Translations under genes and position numbers: made by a program
The notes under the pieces: model-generated
The model's database searches: none
What the model was told of the DNA's origin: nothing
What the model saw: the letters and a program-made list of their open reading frames with translations, nothing else
In this document: positions 27,255 to 36,400 of the stretch, one piece after another
Layout: every line of letters starts with the position of its first letter
Position numbering within the stretch: position 1 is the first letter of the stretch
Assembly (NCBI RefSeq): GCF_052056915.1
Contig: NZ_CP195119.1
Span: 1,798,001 to 1,862,000, forward strand
Direction of reading: 5' to 3'
From: MTP4 sp052056915
GTDB taxonomy: Archaea > Halobacteriota > Methanosarcinia > Methanosarcinales > Methanosarcinaceae
Length of the DNA stretch: 64,000 nucleotides

Positions 27255-28874
27255 ATGAGAGTCGGAGTTGCAGTAGACCTGGGAACGAGCGGTTTTAGAG
27301 CTCAGAAAGTAGACCTTGACCGGGACGAAATCAAAAGAACGGTAATCACACTGAGGAACCCCCTGCCGGGAGCGAATGTGATGGACCACATGGACTTCGC
27401 AATTCACTACGGGCAGGACCTGGCCCACGGACTTTCCGTGAATGCGGTAAAGAACCTGCTCCAGGCCCTTGATGTGAAAACAGGGGAACTTGAAAGACTT
27501 TCCATCTGCGGGAACCCCATCCAGCTATCCATATTCCAGGGGATTACCATTGAAGACCTTGCCTACGCAGGGGAGCGGAAGAAAAAGAAATACCACATAG
27601 AAGACCAGAAAAGAGACGCAAGGATAGTGCCAAGCAGTGAAATCCCCGGGCTTGAGGAATTTGAATGTGAGGTGATGGTACCCCCGGCAATCAAGCACGA
27701 AGTAGGGGCCGATGCCCTTGCCCTGATCGTAAAATCCGGGATGCTTGACAAGGATGAGATTTCGATTGCAACGGACTACGGGACAAACGCCGAGATGGCC
27801 CTGAAAGTAGGAGATGTTATTTACACAGGCTCTGCAGCTGCCGGGCCTGCACTGGAAGGCCAGCAGATAAAGCACGGGAACCTTGCATCCCCGTTCACGA
27901 TTTCCGACATAGAATTTGAAAACGGGGCACTCCGGAACTATGTGTTGAACGAAGAGATGAAATCAACCCCAGGAGACCTTGTTGATCCGGCAACCGGGAA
28001 AATTCTTGAGGAGGGCCAGATAAAAGCCAAAGGGATTACGGGCACGGGAGTTATAGCCCTGATCGAGAAAGCACTGGGAAAAGGCCTTGTTGAACTTCCC
28101 AAAGTCAAGACTCCCGAAGGGATCATTCACCTCCAGGATAAGATACTTTTCTCGGAGCATGACCTGAAAGAAGCCGGAAAAGCTATCGGGGCAATTCGTG
28201 CGGGGCATATCACCCTCTGTGCGACTGCCGGAATTACAATGGAAGACATCGAAACGGCTTACATGGCAGGAGCCGCAGGCACCTATATGGATGCGGCAAA
28301 AGCCCAGAAAATAGGGCTGATTCCCTACGGCACAGGTAGGATCTGCCAGCTAGGAAACACCTCGCTTACCGTGGCAAAGGAAATCCTTGTTTCCGAAGAT
28401 AGGCTCTGGGAACTTCAGGACGTTGCAAACAAGATCATAGGTACTCACACCATGTTTGCAACTGCCCCGGAATTCAGCGACGCTTACGTCCTCGAACTTG
28501 CCTACTGGGAAGAGGGGATGCCCATGAAAATGTTCAGGAAGTACCTCAAAAAGAAGGGACTTCCCGCCCTGGGCGACCCCGTAGAAAACCCGATAATCGA
28601 AAAACGCGTGGAAAGGGACATCCAGATACTGGGGGAAGAGGGGCTGCACGTACTCGAAAGGGTGGGGACATACCTCTCAATGGTTGTCGAAGACTGTCCC
28701 GAGTGTCCGAAGTGCATAAAAATCTGCCCCAATGACGCCATCAGCATTGACGAGAACAACAGAGTCATGATCAGCACCGACCTCTGTGACGGCGCCCACT
28801 GCCAGAAATGTATCCGGGCCTGCCCCGGAGACAAATTCAACTGGGAAAATCTGGAAGTCTTCAAGAACCCTTAA
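27255..28874 (+). CDS. ramA: Corrinoid-protein reductive activase, RamA type
   Basis: 539 residues, the same length as known RamA. The N-terminal and middle parts form an ASKHA ATPase fold (VAVDLGTSGFRAQ at 6-18; ATDYGTNAEMAL). The C-terminus carries two [4Fe-4S] motifs: C481-x2-C484-x2-C487-x3-C491 and C511-x4-C516-x2-C519-x3-C523. RamA uses ATP to reduce inactive Co(II) corrinoid proteins to Co(I) in methylamine metabolism. Methanosarcina genomes hold paralogues for other methyltransferase systems, so the exact partner is unknown: no methyltransferase or corrinoid gene lies nearby. Strong SD and canonical ATG. Confidence 0.87.
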   Translation: MRVGVAVDLGTSGFRAQKVDLDRDEIKRTVITLRNPLPGANVMDHMDFAIHYGQDLAHGLSVNAVKNLLQALDVKTGELERLSICGNPIQLSIFQGITIEDLAYAGERKKKKYHIEDQKRDARIVPSSEIPGLEEFECEVMVPPAIKHEVGADALALIVKSGMLDKDEISIATDYGTNAEMALKVGDVIYTGSAAAGPALEGQQIKHGNLASPFTISDIEFENGALRNYVLNEEMKSTPGDLVDPATGKILEEGQIKAKGITGTGVIALIEKALGKGLVELPKVKTPEGIIHLQDKILFSEHDLKEAGKAIGAIRAGHITLCATAGITMEDIETAYMAGAAGTYMDAAKAQKIGLIPYGTGRICQLGNTSLTVAKEILVSEDRLWELQDVANKIIGTHTMFATAPEFSDAYVLELAYWEEGMPMKMFRKYLKKKGLPALGDPVENPIIEKRVERDIQILGEEGLHVLERVGTYLSMVVEDCPECPKCIKICPNDAISIDENNRVMISTDLCDGAHCQKCIRACPGDKFNWENLEVFKNP

Positions 28875-29235
28875 TCAGTATTAAAAGCAATAGGGGATGT
28901 CCGAAATCCGACAAAAGATATACTTCCAGCAACAGGTCTCCGGCTGAACCACCAGCGCCCCTCTGAATAGGGCAACCCCCTGGTGACACCCATATAAAAA
29001 GATTTCGCGTGATTCAGAAGCAAAACAAGAAGTGAACATGTGCCAGGAGAATAGAGGAAGGGGGTATAAAAGGGAAAAAATCAGGGTCATGAGGCATAAA
29101 AATGGAAAAAAGATAGAAATAAGAGATAGAAAAGAATAGAATATTGGTTCAAAACGGAGAATAGGAACAGACCAAATTAAAAGGAATTTAAGGGCAATTG
29201 ACGAGTTTTGGACGGTTGTGTGCATATTCAGCACA
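28875..29235. other. Spacer 3' of ramA
   Basis: No gene supported. At 28949-28984 there is an imperfect inverted repeat (ACCACCAGCGCCCCTCTG and CAACCCCCTGGTG), possibly a terminator or structured 3' end. The rest is purine-rich. Confidence 0.3.
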
Positions 29236-29375
29236 AATTATATAAACAACCTCATCGTAAGAAATTATTGAGGCATCTAATCCACTTTCACACCGTAAAA
29301 GATCTACCACATTTTGCCCAAATAGACTTTTTAAAGTTACGCAACGCCTTTTTAGGTGCCTCAATATACCCAATT
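29215..29375 (+). ncRNA. Structured small RNA candidate, copy 1
   Basis: Not covered by a credible ORF. A 15-bp closing helix (29266-29280 pairing with 29352-29366, one G-U pair) encloses about 71 nt. A TATA box (AATTATATAAA, 29236-29246) lies about 25 nt before the helix, as in archaeal promoters. A TTTTGGACGGTTGTGT motif further upstream is shared with copy 2. Interior blocks shared with copy 2: CCACTTTCACACCGTAA, ATCTACCACAT, and TTTTAAAGTTACGCAACGCC. A T-rich stretch follows. Function unknown. Confidence 0.72.
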
Positions 29376-30040
29376 TTAAGCAACGTTTTTTTTGGAAAGC
29401 AATTCATCACATATAAAGTTATACATTTTTTTGGAAAAAATAAAAATAGAGTGGATAATTCACCCTTTAAAGCACCACACAAAAATGGCACTCCTGAACG
29501 AGAAAGGGCATTGAAACCCAGACATATACAGAAATAATAACTAATTCAGAAGAGCTGTCACGTCTTTTTTTCATGCTGAACCCTATCAGGGCACAGAGCA
29601 GGGCACAAAAGACTCCAGAGAAAAAACTACCCCAGTGCCTGAAACAATTTCAATCCTGAAAAACTTATTCAAGCCCTCTAAAGCGGTTTTAGACCCTCGC
29701 GTAAAAGTTAAAACAAAAGAAAATTCCCGAATAATCATTATGAAAAAAGAAAATGTTGAGTTTATACGAAAAATAGGTCAGAAATAGAGGTAGCTGAATA
29801 GACACAATTCCCGCAGAATTAAGAGTTACCCCATAAAACCCGAAAGAAATCCGAAAGAAGTAACAAAAAGGAGGGAAAAAATAAAAAAAATAAAGACAGA
29901 TTAGAAACAGAAGGGATGAATAGTAAAAAATGCAGGAAAAAAGGCGAAATGTTGACACGGAGAGAGCATTAGTGAGAACGAAAAGCAAATAGTGTGAACA
30001 TAGGAAGAAGAATCAGAAAAGGAGTGAGAATAGTTTTGGA
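29376..30040. other. Spacer between the two RNA candidates
   Basis: No gene supported; AT-rich, with frames rich in Phe and Ser on the minus strand that look random. Confidence 0.3.
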
Positions 30041-30202
30041 TGGTTGTGTACAGAACGAACACAAAGTATATATGCAACCTTCACATAGGAATTATTGAGG
30101 CATCTAATCCACTTTCACACCGTAATTAATCTACCACATCTAGCCCAAACAGACCTTTTAAAGTTACGCAACGCCTTTTAAGATGCCTCAATATACCCAT
30201 TT
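30040..30202 (+). ncRNA. Structured small RNA candidate, copy 2
   Basis: A homologue of the candidate at 29215. A 13-bp perfect closing helix (30093-30105 with 30181-30193). The pair that is G-U in copy 1 is A-U here, so pairing is kept while the sequence changes. The TATA box (AAGTATATAT, 30065-30074) sits at the same distance, and the upstream TTTTGGATGGTTGTGT block is conserved. A TTTTT run follows the helix (30199-30204). A short gene-like frame is absent from both copies. Likely an RNA gene with its own promoter. Confidence 0.72.
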
Positions 30203-30507
30203 TTATGAAGACGTGACGAGGATAGGGCTTATCACATATAAATATTTATATTTATTTTTGATGATATAAATAGTGTAGAGTACACCAACCCTCATCGAAG
30301 ATTAAAGATTGCCGTTGATACACACATAATCACAGAGAAGCCCGAAAATATACGGCCCGCCGAAAGGGAAAAAGAGGAGAGATAAAAATTAAAGGGCCGC
30401 ATAAGGTAAAAAGAAAGTAAAGGGGCAAAAAGCTTTTTTTAGATTGTACAGTTTTTAGATTGTACAGAATTGTTCGGACTTCGAGAGGGGAAGGAAAAGA
30501 AAAAAGA
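30203..30507. other. Spacer 3' of purB
   Basis: No gene supported. Contains a direct repeat TTTTTAGATTGTACAG (30434-30467, two copies). Confidence 0.35.
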
Positions 30508-31866
30508 TTAGAGGTCGTAAGCCTCCCGCAGTTTCACGGCAAGGGATTCGACCTGTTCCACGGCAGTTCCGATGTATTTGTCAGGGTTTACAAGGTTTTC
30601 GATATCCCCGGCACTCAGGTATCTTACAACTTCCGGAGCTTCCAGAAGCACGTTTTTGAAGTGCTGTCCGGTTTCATGGGCTTTCATTGCAGAGGCCCGG
30701 ACGAGTTCATGGGCTTCCTGACGGCCAACCCCGCGTTTTGCAAGTTCTATCATGACAGCTTCTCCCATGTTCAGGCCCCGGAGCAGTTCAAGGTTCCGAC
30801 GAATGTTTTCGGGATAGAAGCGCAGATGTTCGATTACACTGATTCCGAGTTTTATGATATGGTCCGTTAACACGCAGGCCTCGGGGAAGACTACTCTTTC
30901 ACAGGAAGAGTTTGTCAGGTCCCTTTCATCCCAGAGGGTGTTGTTCAAGAGTTCGGGCTCGACCATGGACCGCACTATCCTTGCAAGCCCGCAGATCTGT
31001 TCGGACTTTATAGGGTTTCGCTTATGCGGCATGGTGGAAGAACCCACCTGCTTTTTCCCAAAGCTTTCTTCTACTTCCGCAATCTCACTGCGCTGGAGAG
31101 ACCTGATTTCAACGCCGATTTTATCAAGGGTCGTAACCGTGTTTGCCATCCACATCACAAACTCGGCATGCCGGTCTCTCTGGATGATCTGGTTGGAAAC
31201 GTCAACCGAACCTACCCCCAGATGCTGCATGGAGAGTTTCTGGACCATAACCCCTGCAGACCCAAAGGCAGCCTGAGTCCCGACAGCCCCCGTCATCTGC
31301 CCGACAGTGGCTCTCGGAGTCAGCTGAGCCAAACGCTCCAGATGCCTCGCGACTTCGGAGGCCCAGATAGCAAAACGGAGCCCGTATGTTGTAGGAACCC
31401 CGATCTGGCCGTGGGTCCTCCCGCAGCAAACCGTATGCTTGTGAACTTCCGCCTTATCAAGGAGAACCTTGAGTAAGATTTTCAGTTTATCCTCAAGGAG
31501 GTCAATTGCATCTTTTATCTGGAGGGCCGTTGCCGTGTCCAGAATATCGTTTGAGGTGGCCCCGAAATGCACCCACTTCCCTGCATCATCCCTGCACTGT
31601 TCGGAAATTGCAATGACCACCGCCATCATATCATGGTGGATCTCAGCCTCGATTTCGTTAACTCGCTCGGCCTTCACCAGACCAATGCTCTCCGAAATAA
31701 TCTCAGCAGCCTCTGCAGGGATTAGCCCCATGTCTGCCTCGGCCCTGGCAAGGGCAGCCTCGGTCTGTAAGATCCGGGAAAGCCGGTTATCCTGACTCCA
31801 TACGTACTTCATTTCTGCGGTACCGTAACGGTATTCTATCGGATGAATCGCCACAACAATCACCAT
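30508..31866 (-). CDS. purB: Adenylosuccinate lyase
   Basis: 452 residues of the fumarase/aspartase superfamily. The signature is GSSTMPHKRNPIKSE; other conserved regions are HFGATSNDILDTATALQ and CCGRTHGQIGVPTT. It removes fumarate from SAICAR and from adenylosuccinate, acting twice in purine synthesis. It is a soluble homotetramer. Start at 31866 (MVIVVAIHPIEYRYG); MAIHPIEYRYG-type starts in relatives suggest the true start may be one of the GTG codons a few residues in. Tandem AT-rich repeats lie upstream. Confidence 0.93.
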   Translation of the reverse strand: MVIVVAIHPIEYRYGTAEMKYVWSQDNRLSRILQTEAALARAEADMGLIPAEAAEIISESIGLVKAERVNEIEAEIHHDMMAVVIAISEQCRDDAGKWVHFGATSNDILDTATALQIKDAIDLLEDKLKILLKVLLDKAEVHKHTVCCGRTHGQIGVPTTYGLRFAIWASEVARHLERLAQLTPRATVGQMTGAVGTQAAFGSAGVMVQKLSMQHLGVGSVDVSNQIIQRDRHAEFVMWMANTVTTLDKIGVEIRSLQRSEIAEVEESFGKKQVGSSTMPHKRNPIKSEQICGLARIVRSMVEPELLNNTLWDERDLTNSSCERVVFPEACVLTDHIIKLGISVIEHLRFYPENIRRNLELLRGLNMGEAVMIELAKRGVGRQEAHELVRASAMKAHETGQHFKNVLLEAPEVVRYLSAGDIENLVNPDKYIGTAVEQVESLAVKLREAYDL

Positions 31867-32318
31867 TTCTGGAATACGGAAAATTTAACCATTTAAATCT
31901 AAATTCGACCTTAAGTCATTTCAATATTGACTTAATCAATTTTGAGTTCAATTCAATTCGAACTTCAATTCAATTAGGACTTCAATTCAATTAGGACTTC
32001 AATCCAATTCGGACTTTAATTCAGAATTGAACCTGCATCGTCTATAATACGTCATTGAGAGCTATTAAGAGCAGGGGGGAATAAACAACATAACTAATAA
32101 ATAAACTTTAAGTCTCGAAAGGAAAAATCTGGGGTAAGGGATGAAAAGAAAAAGGAAAGAATAGGAGAAGGGAAGAGAGAAAGGAAAAAAGGAGAAAGAA
32201 GGGGGACTGTCCCTGAAGACAGCGGGATTTTTTAATGAAAAACATTATATGTATTAACATCCATTAAGCGGGCTATATACCGTACCTAGAACGAAAAAAA
32301 TAATAGCAGGTGACAAAA
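31867..32318. repeat. Divergent promoter region with 17-nt tandem repeat
   Basis: At about 31945-32028 there are five degenerate copies of TTCAATTCAATTAGGAC. The region separates purB (minus) from the L40e operon (plus). TATA-like stretches at 32243-32253 (ACATTATATGT) and 32270-32280 (GGGCTATATAC) could each start the L40e transcript. Confidence 0.7.
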
Positions 32319-32468
32319 ATGGCTAGATTCCCAGAAGCAGAAGAAAGGATACTGAACAAAAAGATCTGCATGAAATGCAATGCCAGAAACGCAGTAAGGG
32401 CAACCCGCTGCAGAAAATGTGGCTACGAAGGCCTTCGCGTAAAATCCAAGGAATCCAAGGGAGCATGA
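32319..32468 (+). CDS. rpl40e: Ribosomal protein L40e
   Basis: 49 residues, ATG 32319-32321 and TGA 32466-32468. The zinc ribbon is C-M-K-C and C-R-K-C, with an otherwise basic sequence (KKICMKCNARNAVRATRCRKC), exactly the archaeal L40e pattern. Part of the large ribosomal subunit. SD GCAGGTGAC precedes ATG. GGGP synthase follows within 6 nt, so the two form one operon. Confidence 0.95.
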   Translation: MARFPEAEERILNKKICMKCNARNAVRATRCRKCGYEGLRVKSKESKGA

Positions 32469-32474
32469 TCCTTT

Positions 32475-33218
32475 TTGCAGGTGGAAGCTCACCTTCAGAA
32501 AGTTATTGACAAAGACGGAAAAGTTCATCTTACCCTTATTGACCCGGCGTCCCAGACACCGGAACAGGCAGCAGCTATCGCCCTTGCTGCAGTGGAAGGG
32601 GGAAGCGATGCTATCATGATAGGAGGCTCTACGGGAGCTTCCGGGACTCTTCTGGATGAAACCGTCATAAGGATTAAGGAAAAGGTAGATGTACCTACCA
32701 TCCTTTTCCCGGGCAGTTCAGCCGGGCTTAGTAGCTATGCTGACGCAGTGTTTTTCATGAGCCTGTTGAACTCCAGGGATGCCAGTTATATCATCACAAA
32801 CCAGGTACTTGGAGCTCCACTCGTGTACAGGAGTGGAATCGAGCCAATATCCATGGCTTACCTCGTGGTCGAACCGGGGGGAACCGTGGGCTGGGTAGGG
32901 GATGCAAAACTGATCCCCAAACAGAAACCGGAAATTGCCGTTGCCTACGCCCTTACAGGCAAATACCTTGGCATGCACTATACCTACCTTGAAGCCGGAT
33001 CAGGAGCTCACACGCCCGTTGACCCGAAAATGATAGGGGCTGTCAAGAAAGTGCTCGGAGACAACAAGCTGATCGTAGGAGGCGGAATCCGGGACGGGGA
33101 AACCGCAAAACTCTGCGTCGCCGCAGGTGCGGACATGATCGTAACGGGCACGATTGTCGAGGAAGTAGAAGACGTTACGGCAAAGGTTGCCGAAATAGTG
33201 GCCGCCATAAAAGAATGA
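32475..33218 (+). CDS. Geranylgeranylglyceryl phosphate synthase
   Basis: 247 residues from TTG at 32475 (GTG at 32481 is an alternative; no ATG is in frame). A TIM barrel with HLTLIDPASQTPEQ at the N-terminus, GGSTGASG, the YLVVEPGGTVGWVGDAKLIPKQKPE loop (shown as joined segments) and GGGIRDGETAK at the phosphate site. It joins sn-glycerol-1-phosphate and geranylgeranyl diphosphate by an ether bond, the committed step of archaeal membrane lipids. It is co-transcribed with L40e. Confidence 0.92.
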   Translation: MQVEAHLQKVIDKDGKVHLTLIDPASQTPEQAAAIALAAVEGGSDAIMIGGSTGASGTLLDETVIRIKEKVDVPTILFPGSSAGLSSYADAVFFMSLLNSRDASYIITNQVLGAPLVYRSGIEPISMAYLVVEPGGTVGWVGDAKLIPKQKPEIAVAYALTGKYLGMHYTYLEAGSGAHTPVDPKMIGAVKKVLGDNKLIVGGGIRDGETAKLCVAAGADMIVTGTIVEEVEDVTAKVAEIVAAIKE

Positions 33219-33681
33219 AACCATAAAAAGAATTCCTGAAAAAATAATTTCAGGATATTCTGTATGTTTTTAAAGATTCTGAGAGAAATTCATTAAATTA
33301 CAGTTCTTTTTACCATTTATTTTTTTTTAAAACCCTGTTTTTTCGAGAGCTTAAGCTATTTAATCCTCTAAAAGCCTTCTTTTTACCCGAGCGATTACAG
33401 GAAGTAATTTGAAAGGAAAAAACTCCACCGGATAACTTAGTAAAGTTGTTATACCCGGGATAATATGATTTTGTACCAGGACATACAAGGTTAAAACAGA
33501 GGATATTTGGTTTACACCGGGACAGGCCTGATTCAAACATAATATATGTTGATATTGCAGTACCGATTAGGAATACAAAATACCCTGAGAATAAGAGATT
33601 ATGGAACAATATTTCCAGAGAACGCCAGCCTGTACCGGGAAAATGAACAAAAAGGGAAATGAACAAAACCGGAGGCAAAAA
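33219..33681. other. Intergenic region after GGGP synthase
   Basis: No gene supported. A longer frame starting at 33601 leads into the next gene but has no SD. A T-run (33320-33328) may terminate the L40e operon on plus. Confidence 0.35.
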
Positions 33682-33921
33682 ATGGACGTAAGGGAAGAGG
33701 TCCATGAACAGATCCTTGAAATACTCAAAGATGCAAAGTTTCCCATAAACACGCTGGATGAATTGATTGCTGCTCTACCCGAGGGGCTTGACACCACATG
33801 CAGAATAGGAGATGTTGAAGTTACTGCAGCAGAGGCAAGAAGTCTGATTACTGAAAAGGACTTCCCGTTCAAAGATGCAAAAAATGTGGCAGACTTAATG
33901 GTTGAAAGAGCAGGATTGTAA
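33682..33921 (+). CDS. MTH865-family small protein
   Basis: 79 residues from ATG at 33682, chosen because GGAGG (33671-33675) is 6 nt away; the frame stays open to 33601 without a better start. It is an all-helical protein (REEVHEQILEILKDAKFPI; LDELIAALPEG) ending VADLMVERAGL, matching the MTH865 family seen in methanogens and some other archaea. No catalytic residues are known; function unknown. It stands alone. Confidence 0.78.
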   Translation: MDVREEVHEQILEILKDAKFPINTLDELIAALPEGLDTTCRIGDVEVTAAEARSLITEKDFPFKDAKNVADLMVERAGL

Positions 33922-34519
33922 ACTTATATCATTTTTATATGGATATAGAGAGTTTGTCCAGAAAAAACCCAACCAGCAATACTTTTCATTTTCCTGATTA
34001 TTTTATTGAAGCTTGCAGGATAAGTTGTTGCTTCATCAGTTGTTGCCGGAGAGGAAGTTTTCAACGCCCTGGTAACAAGCCATTCCTTGTACCCAAAATT
34101 TTTATTTCCTAAACTATTTTTATACTTGAAAACAATCCTGAGGATTAACAAAACAATCCTGATGCTCATATTTCCAAAGCATACCCGAGCAGGATACAGT
34201 TTGCAGGCAGGCGATTATAATAAATAGTTTTAAAGGTAATACTGGTTTCCTATTTTATTAAATCAGCAAAAACCATATCCGGACAGTGCCGGGGTTTATA
34301 AGATACCCGGGCAGCCGCCGATAACACTATCGAATATCACAGGGTATTCGAATATCACAGGATATTATACAGGATTATAGTCCTCATAGTAAAATAAACA
34401 CTTCCGAAATAAGCAAGATGCATTTAATTGGCGTTTAAAAGTGTGATTAATTCGTGAGTATACCATAATCATCGAACATCACCCGGATAGACCCAAGAAA
34501 CATTCAAAAGGTGAATAAC
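33922..34519. other. Intergenic region upstream of the atwA paralogue
   Basis: No gene supported. TCGAATATCACAGG occurs twice near 34342-34371 (CGAATATCACAGGGTATT and CGAATATCACAGGATATT). Confidence 0.35.
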
Positions 34520-36244
34520 ATGCTCAAAATCTCCAATCTGGTAAAGGATTATGAGGTCAATTCCGAAACCATCAGGGTGCTGGACAATATCGACCTTACG
34601 GTACAGGACGGGGAAATTCTCGGGATTACAGGTCGAAGCGGGAGCGGGAAATCAACGCTTCTGAGAATCATCAGAGGGGTCGAACCCTTCCAGGAAGGCA
34701 ACGTGGAAGTGGATGGGGAAACAGTTACCCCTGATTCGGGGAAGGAAGGGGAAAAGTTCCTGAAAAGGGTAACAGCAATTCATCTCCAGCGGAACTTCGG
34801 ACTCTGGAACGGCCCCTGCATTGAGAATGTGATAAGGAAACTCTATTACCTGAAAGTTGGCCATGAAGCGCTCCCGGCCACTGATGCCCCTGAATACGAC
34901 GATCTTTATGCAGAAGCGATGGAGTACATGAAAATCGTGGGGCTCGAGCAAAAAGCCCTCCATTCCACCAACCTCTTAAGCGGAGGAGAAAAGCAGAGAG
35001 TCGTCATGGCCAGGCAGCTTGCCGCAAAGCCCCGGGTCCTCCTCCTGGATGAACCCGTAACAATGACCGGGCCGGACACAAAACAGGAAATCCTCGACGT
35101 AATAAAGAGCCTTAGGGAGAAGCTTGACATTGCAATTATCGTGGTCTCCCACCTTCCGGAAATCCATGCCTACCTTGCCGACAGGCTGATCTTCCTGGAA
35201 AACGGGAAGATTGCAGCAGACGGAGAACCCACCACCGTGCTCAAAAACTTCCGGAAAGATATGAAGCCCAGTGAAGAACCTGCAGCCCTCACATCCCGGG
35301 AAGCCTGCATCCGGGCAAAGGACATCTCCAAACGCTACTCCCTGATCCGGATGGGAGAAGTCCTGAACATCAAAGACTTTTCCCTTGACGTCAACAGAGG
35401 AGAAATCTTAGCCTTTATAGGTTCTTCAGGAGCCGGAAAAACAACCCTCATAAAGCTCATTGAAGGGCTGGTCAAACCGAAGGGTGGGACAGTCGAGTAC
35501 AAATGCAACGGGGAATGGGTTGACGTTATTAATTACAGCAAGAAGCGCATGGAACTCCGCAGGATAATGAGCATCATGAACCAGGAGTTTTCAATGTCCC
35601 CGCACTCCACGGTCAGGGAGCAGATCCGCTTCAGGCTCAGCATGAAAAGGATAGGAGCTATCGAGTACGCCAGGAAAAAAGCCCAGGAAATGGGGATGTC
35701 GGATGAGACGCTGGACAATATATACAGGCTGCCCGATATGTCGATGGAAGAAAGAGACGCCTTCTTAAGAGAAATGAACCTTCCGGAAACGATTTACTCC
35801 GAACTTTTCCCCTATATCCCCGTAACGGACGTGGACACATACGCAAAACCGGTCTTTGAAGCCCTGGACCTGCCAACAGAAGTCCTGGACAAGACCCCCT
35901 ACCAGATCAGCGGAGGAGAACACGTAAGGGCTTTTATCGCCCTCAGCCTTGCAACCTCCCCCGAATACCTGCTTCTTGACGAGCCCTTCGGGGACCTTGA
36001 CCCTGTAACCCTGAGGGACGTCACCAATTCCCTGAAAAAGATCAATGAAGTTTTCGGGACCACAATAGTCCTTGTGAGCCACCACATGGACTTCGTCCGG
36101 GAAGTCGCCCACAGGGCCGTGCTGATAGAAAACGGGGCACTGGTAATGGACGGGGAACCTGCAGAAGTCTGCCAGGAACTGATCAACAGGAGCAACGCCC
36201 CCTACATGGAACACAACCTTGAAGACCTTGTCGAAGGCAAATAA
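34520..36244 (+). CDS. AtwA-like double ABC ATPase, second copy
   Basis: 574 residues from ATG at 34520, chosen because AAAGGTG (34507-34513) is a good SD; GTG at 34511 overlaps that SD. Two NBDs: Walker A GRSGSGKS (38-45), signature LLSGGEKQR, Walker B LLLDEPVT; then GSSGAGKTT, signature ISGGEHVR and LLLDEPFGDLDP. It matches the AtwA layout (soluble, no membrane helices), but lacks the zinc ribbon insert of AtwA in domain 1. The central linker before and after the second Walker region is longer (about residues 370-440). It could be a variant activator of methyl-coenzyme M reductase, or a related enzyme. A terminator follows its stop. Confidence 0.78.
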   Translation: MLKISNLVKDYEVNSETIRVLDNIDLTVQDGEILGITGRSGSGKSTLLRIIRGVEPFQEGNVEVDGETVTPDSGKEGEKFLKRVTAIHLQRNFGLWNGPCIENVIRKLYYLKVGHEALPATDAPEYDDLYAEAMEYMKIVGLEQKALHSTNLLSGGEKQRVVMARQLAAKPRVLLLDEPVTMTGPDTKQEILDVIKSLREKLDIAIIVVSHLPEIHAYLADRLIFLENGKIAADGEPTTVLKNFRKDMKPSEEPAALTSREACIRAKDISKRYSLIRMGEVLNIKDFSLDVNRGEILAFIGSSGAGKTTLIKLIEGLVKPKGGTVEYKCNGEWVDVINYSKKRMELRRIMSIMNQEFSMSPHSTVREQIRFRLSMKRIGAIEYARKKAQEMGMSDETLDNIYRLPDMSMEERDAFLREMNLPETIYSELFPYIPVTDVDTYAKPVFEALDLPTEVLDKTPYQISGGEHVRAFIALSLATSPEYLLLDEPFGDLDPVTLRDVTNSLKKINEVFGTTIVLVSHHMDFVREVAHRAVLIENGALVMDGEPAEVCQELINRSNAPYMEHNLEDLVEGK

Positions 36245-36255
36245 AAGAAGAGAAA

Positions 36256-36296
36256 CAAAAGGTTTTGCCTTCCGCAAAAACCTTTTTTCTTTTTTA
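36256..36296 (+). terminator. Terminator after the atwA paralogue
   Basis: AAAAGGTTTTGC and GCAAAAACCTTTT pair across a short CTTCC loop, followed by a T-rich run. It lies 12 nt after the stop at 36244. Confidence 0.75.
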
Positions 36297-36400
36297 AACC
36301 TTTTTTACTTATTAAAGATAGTCACCCACGGTCTAAAGATATTCACCCGCCGTCGGACTATTTTTTAATCAACTAAACCATTTTTCATTTCGAAAAGATT

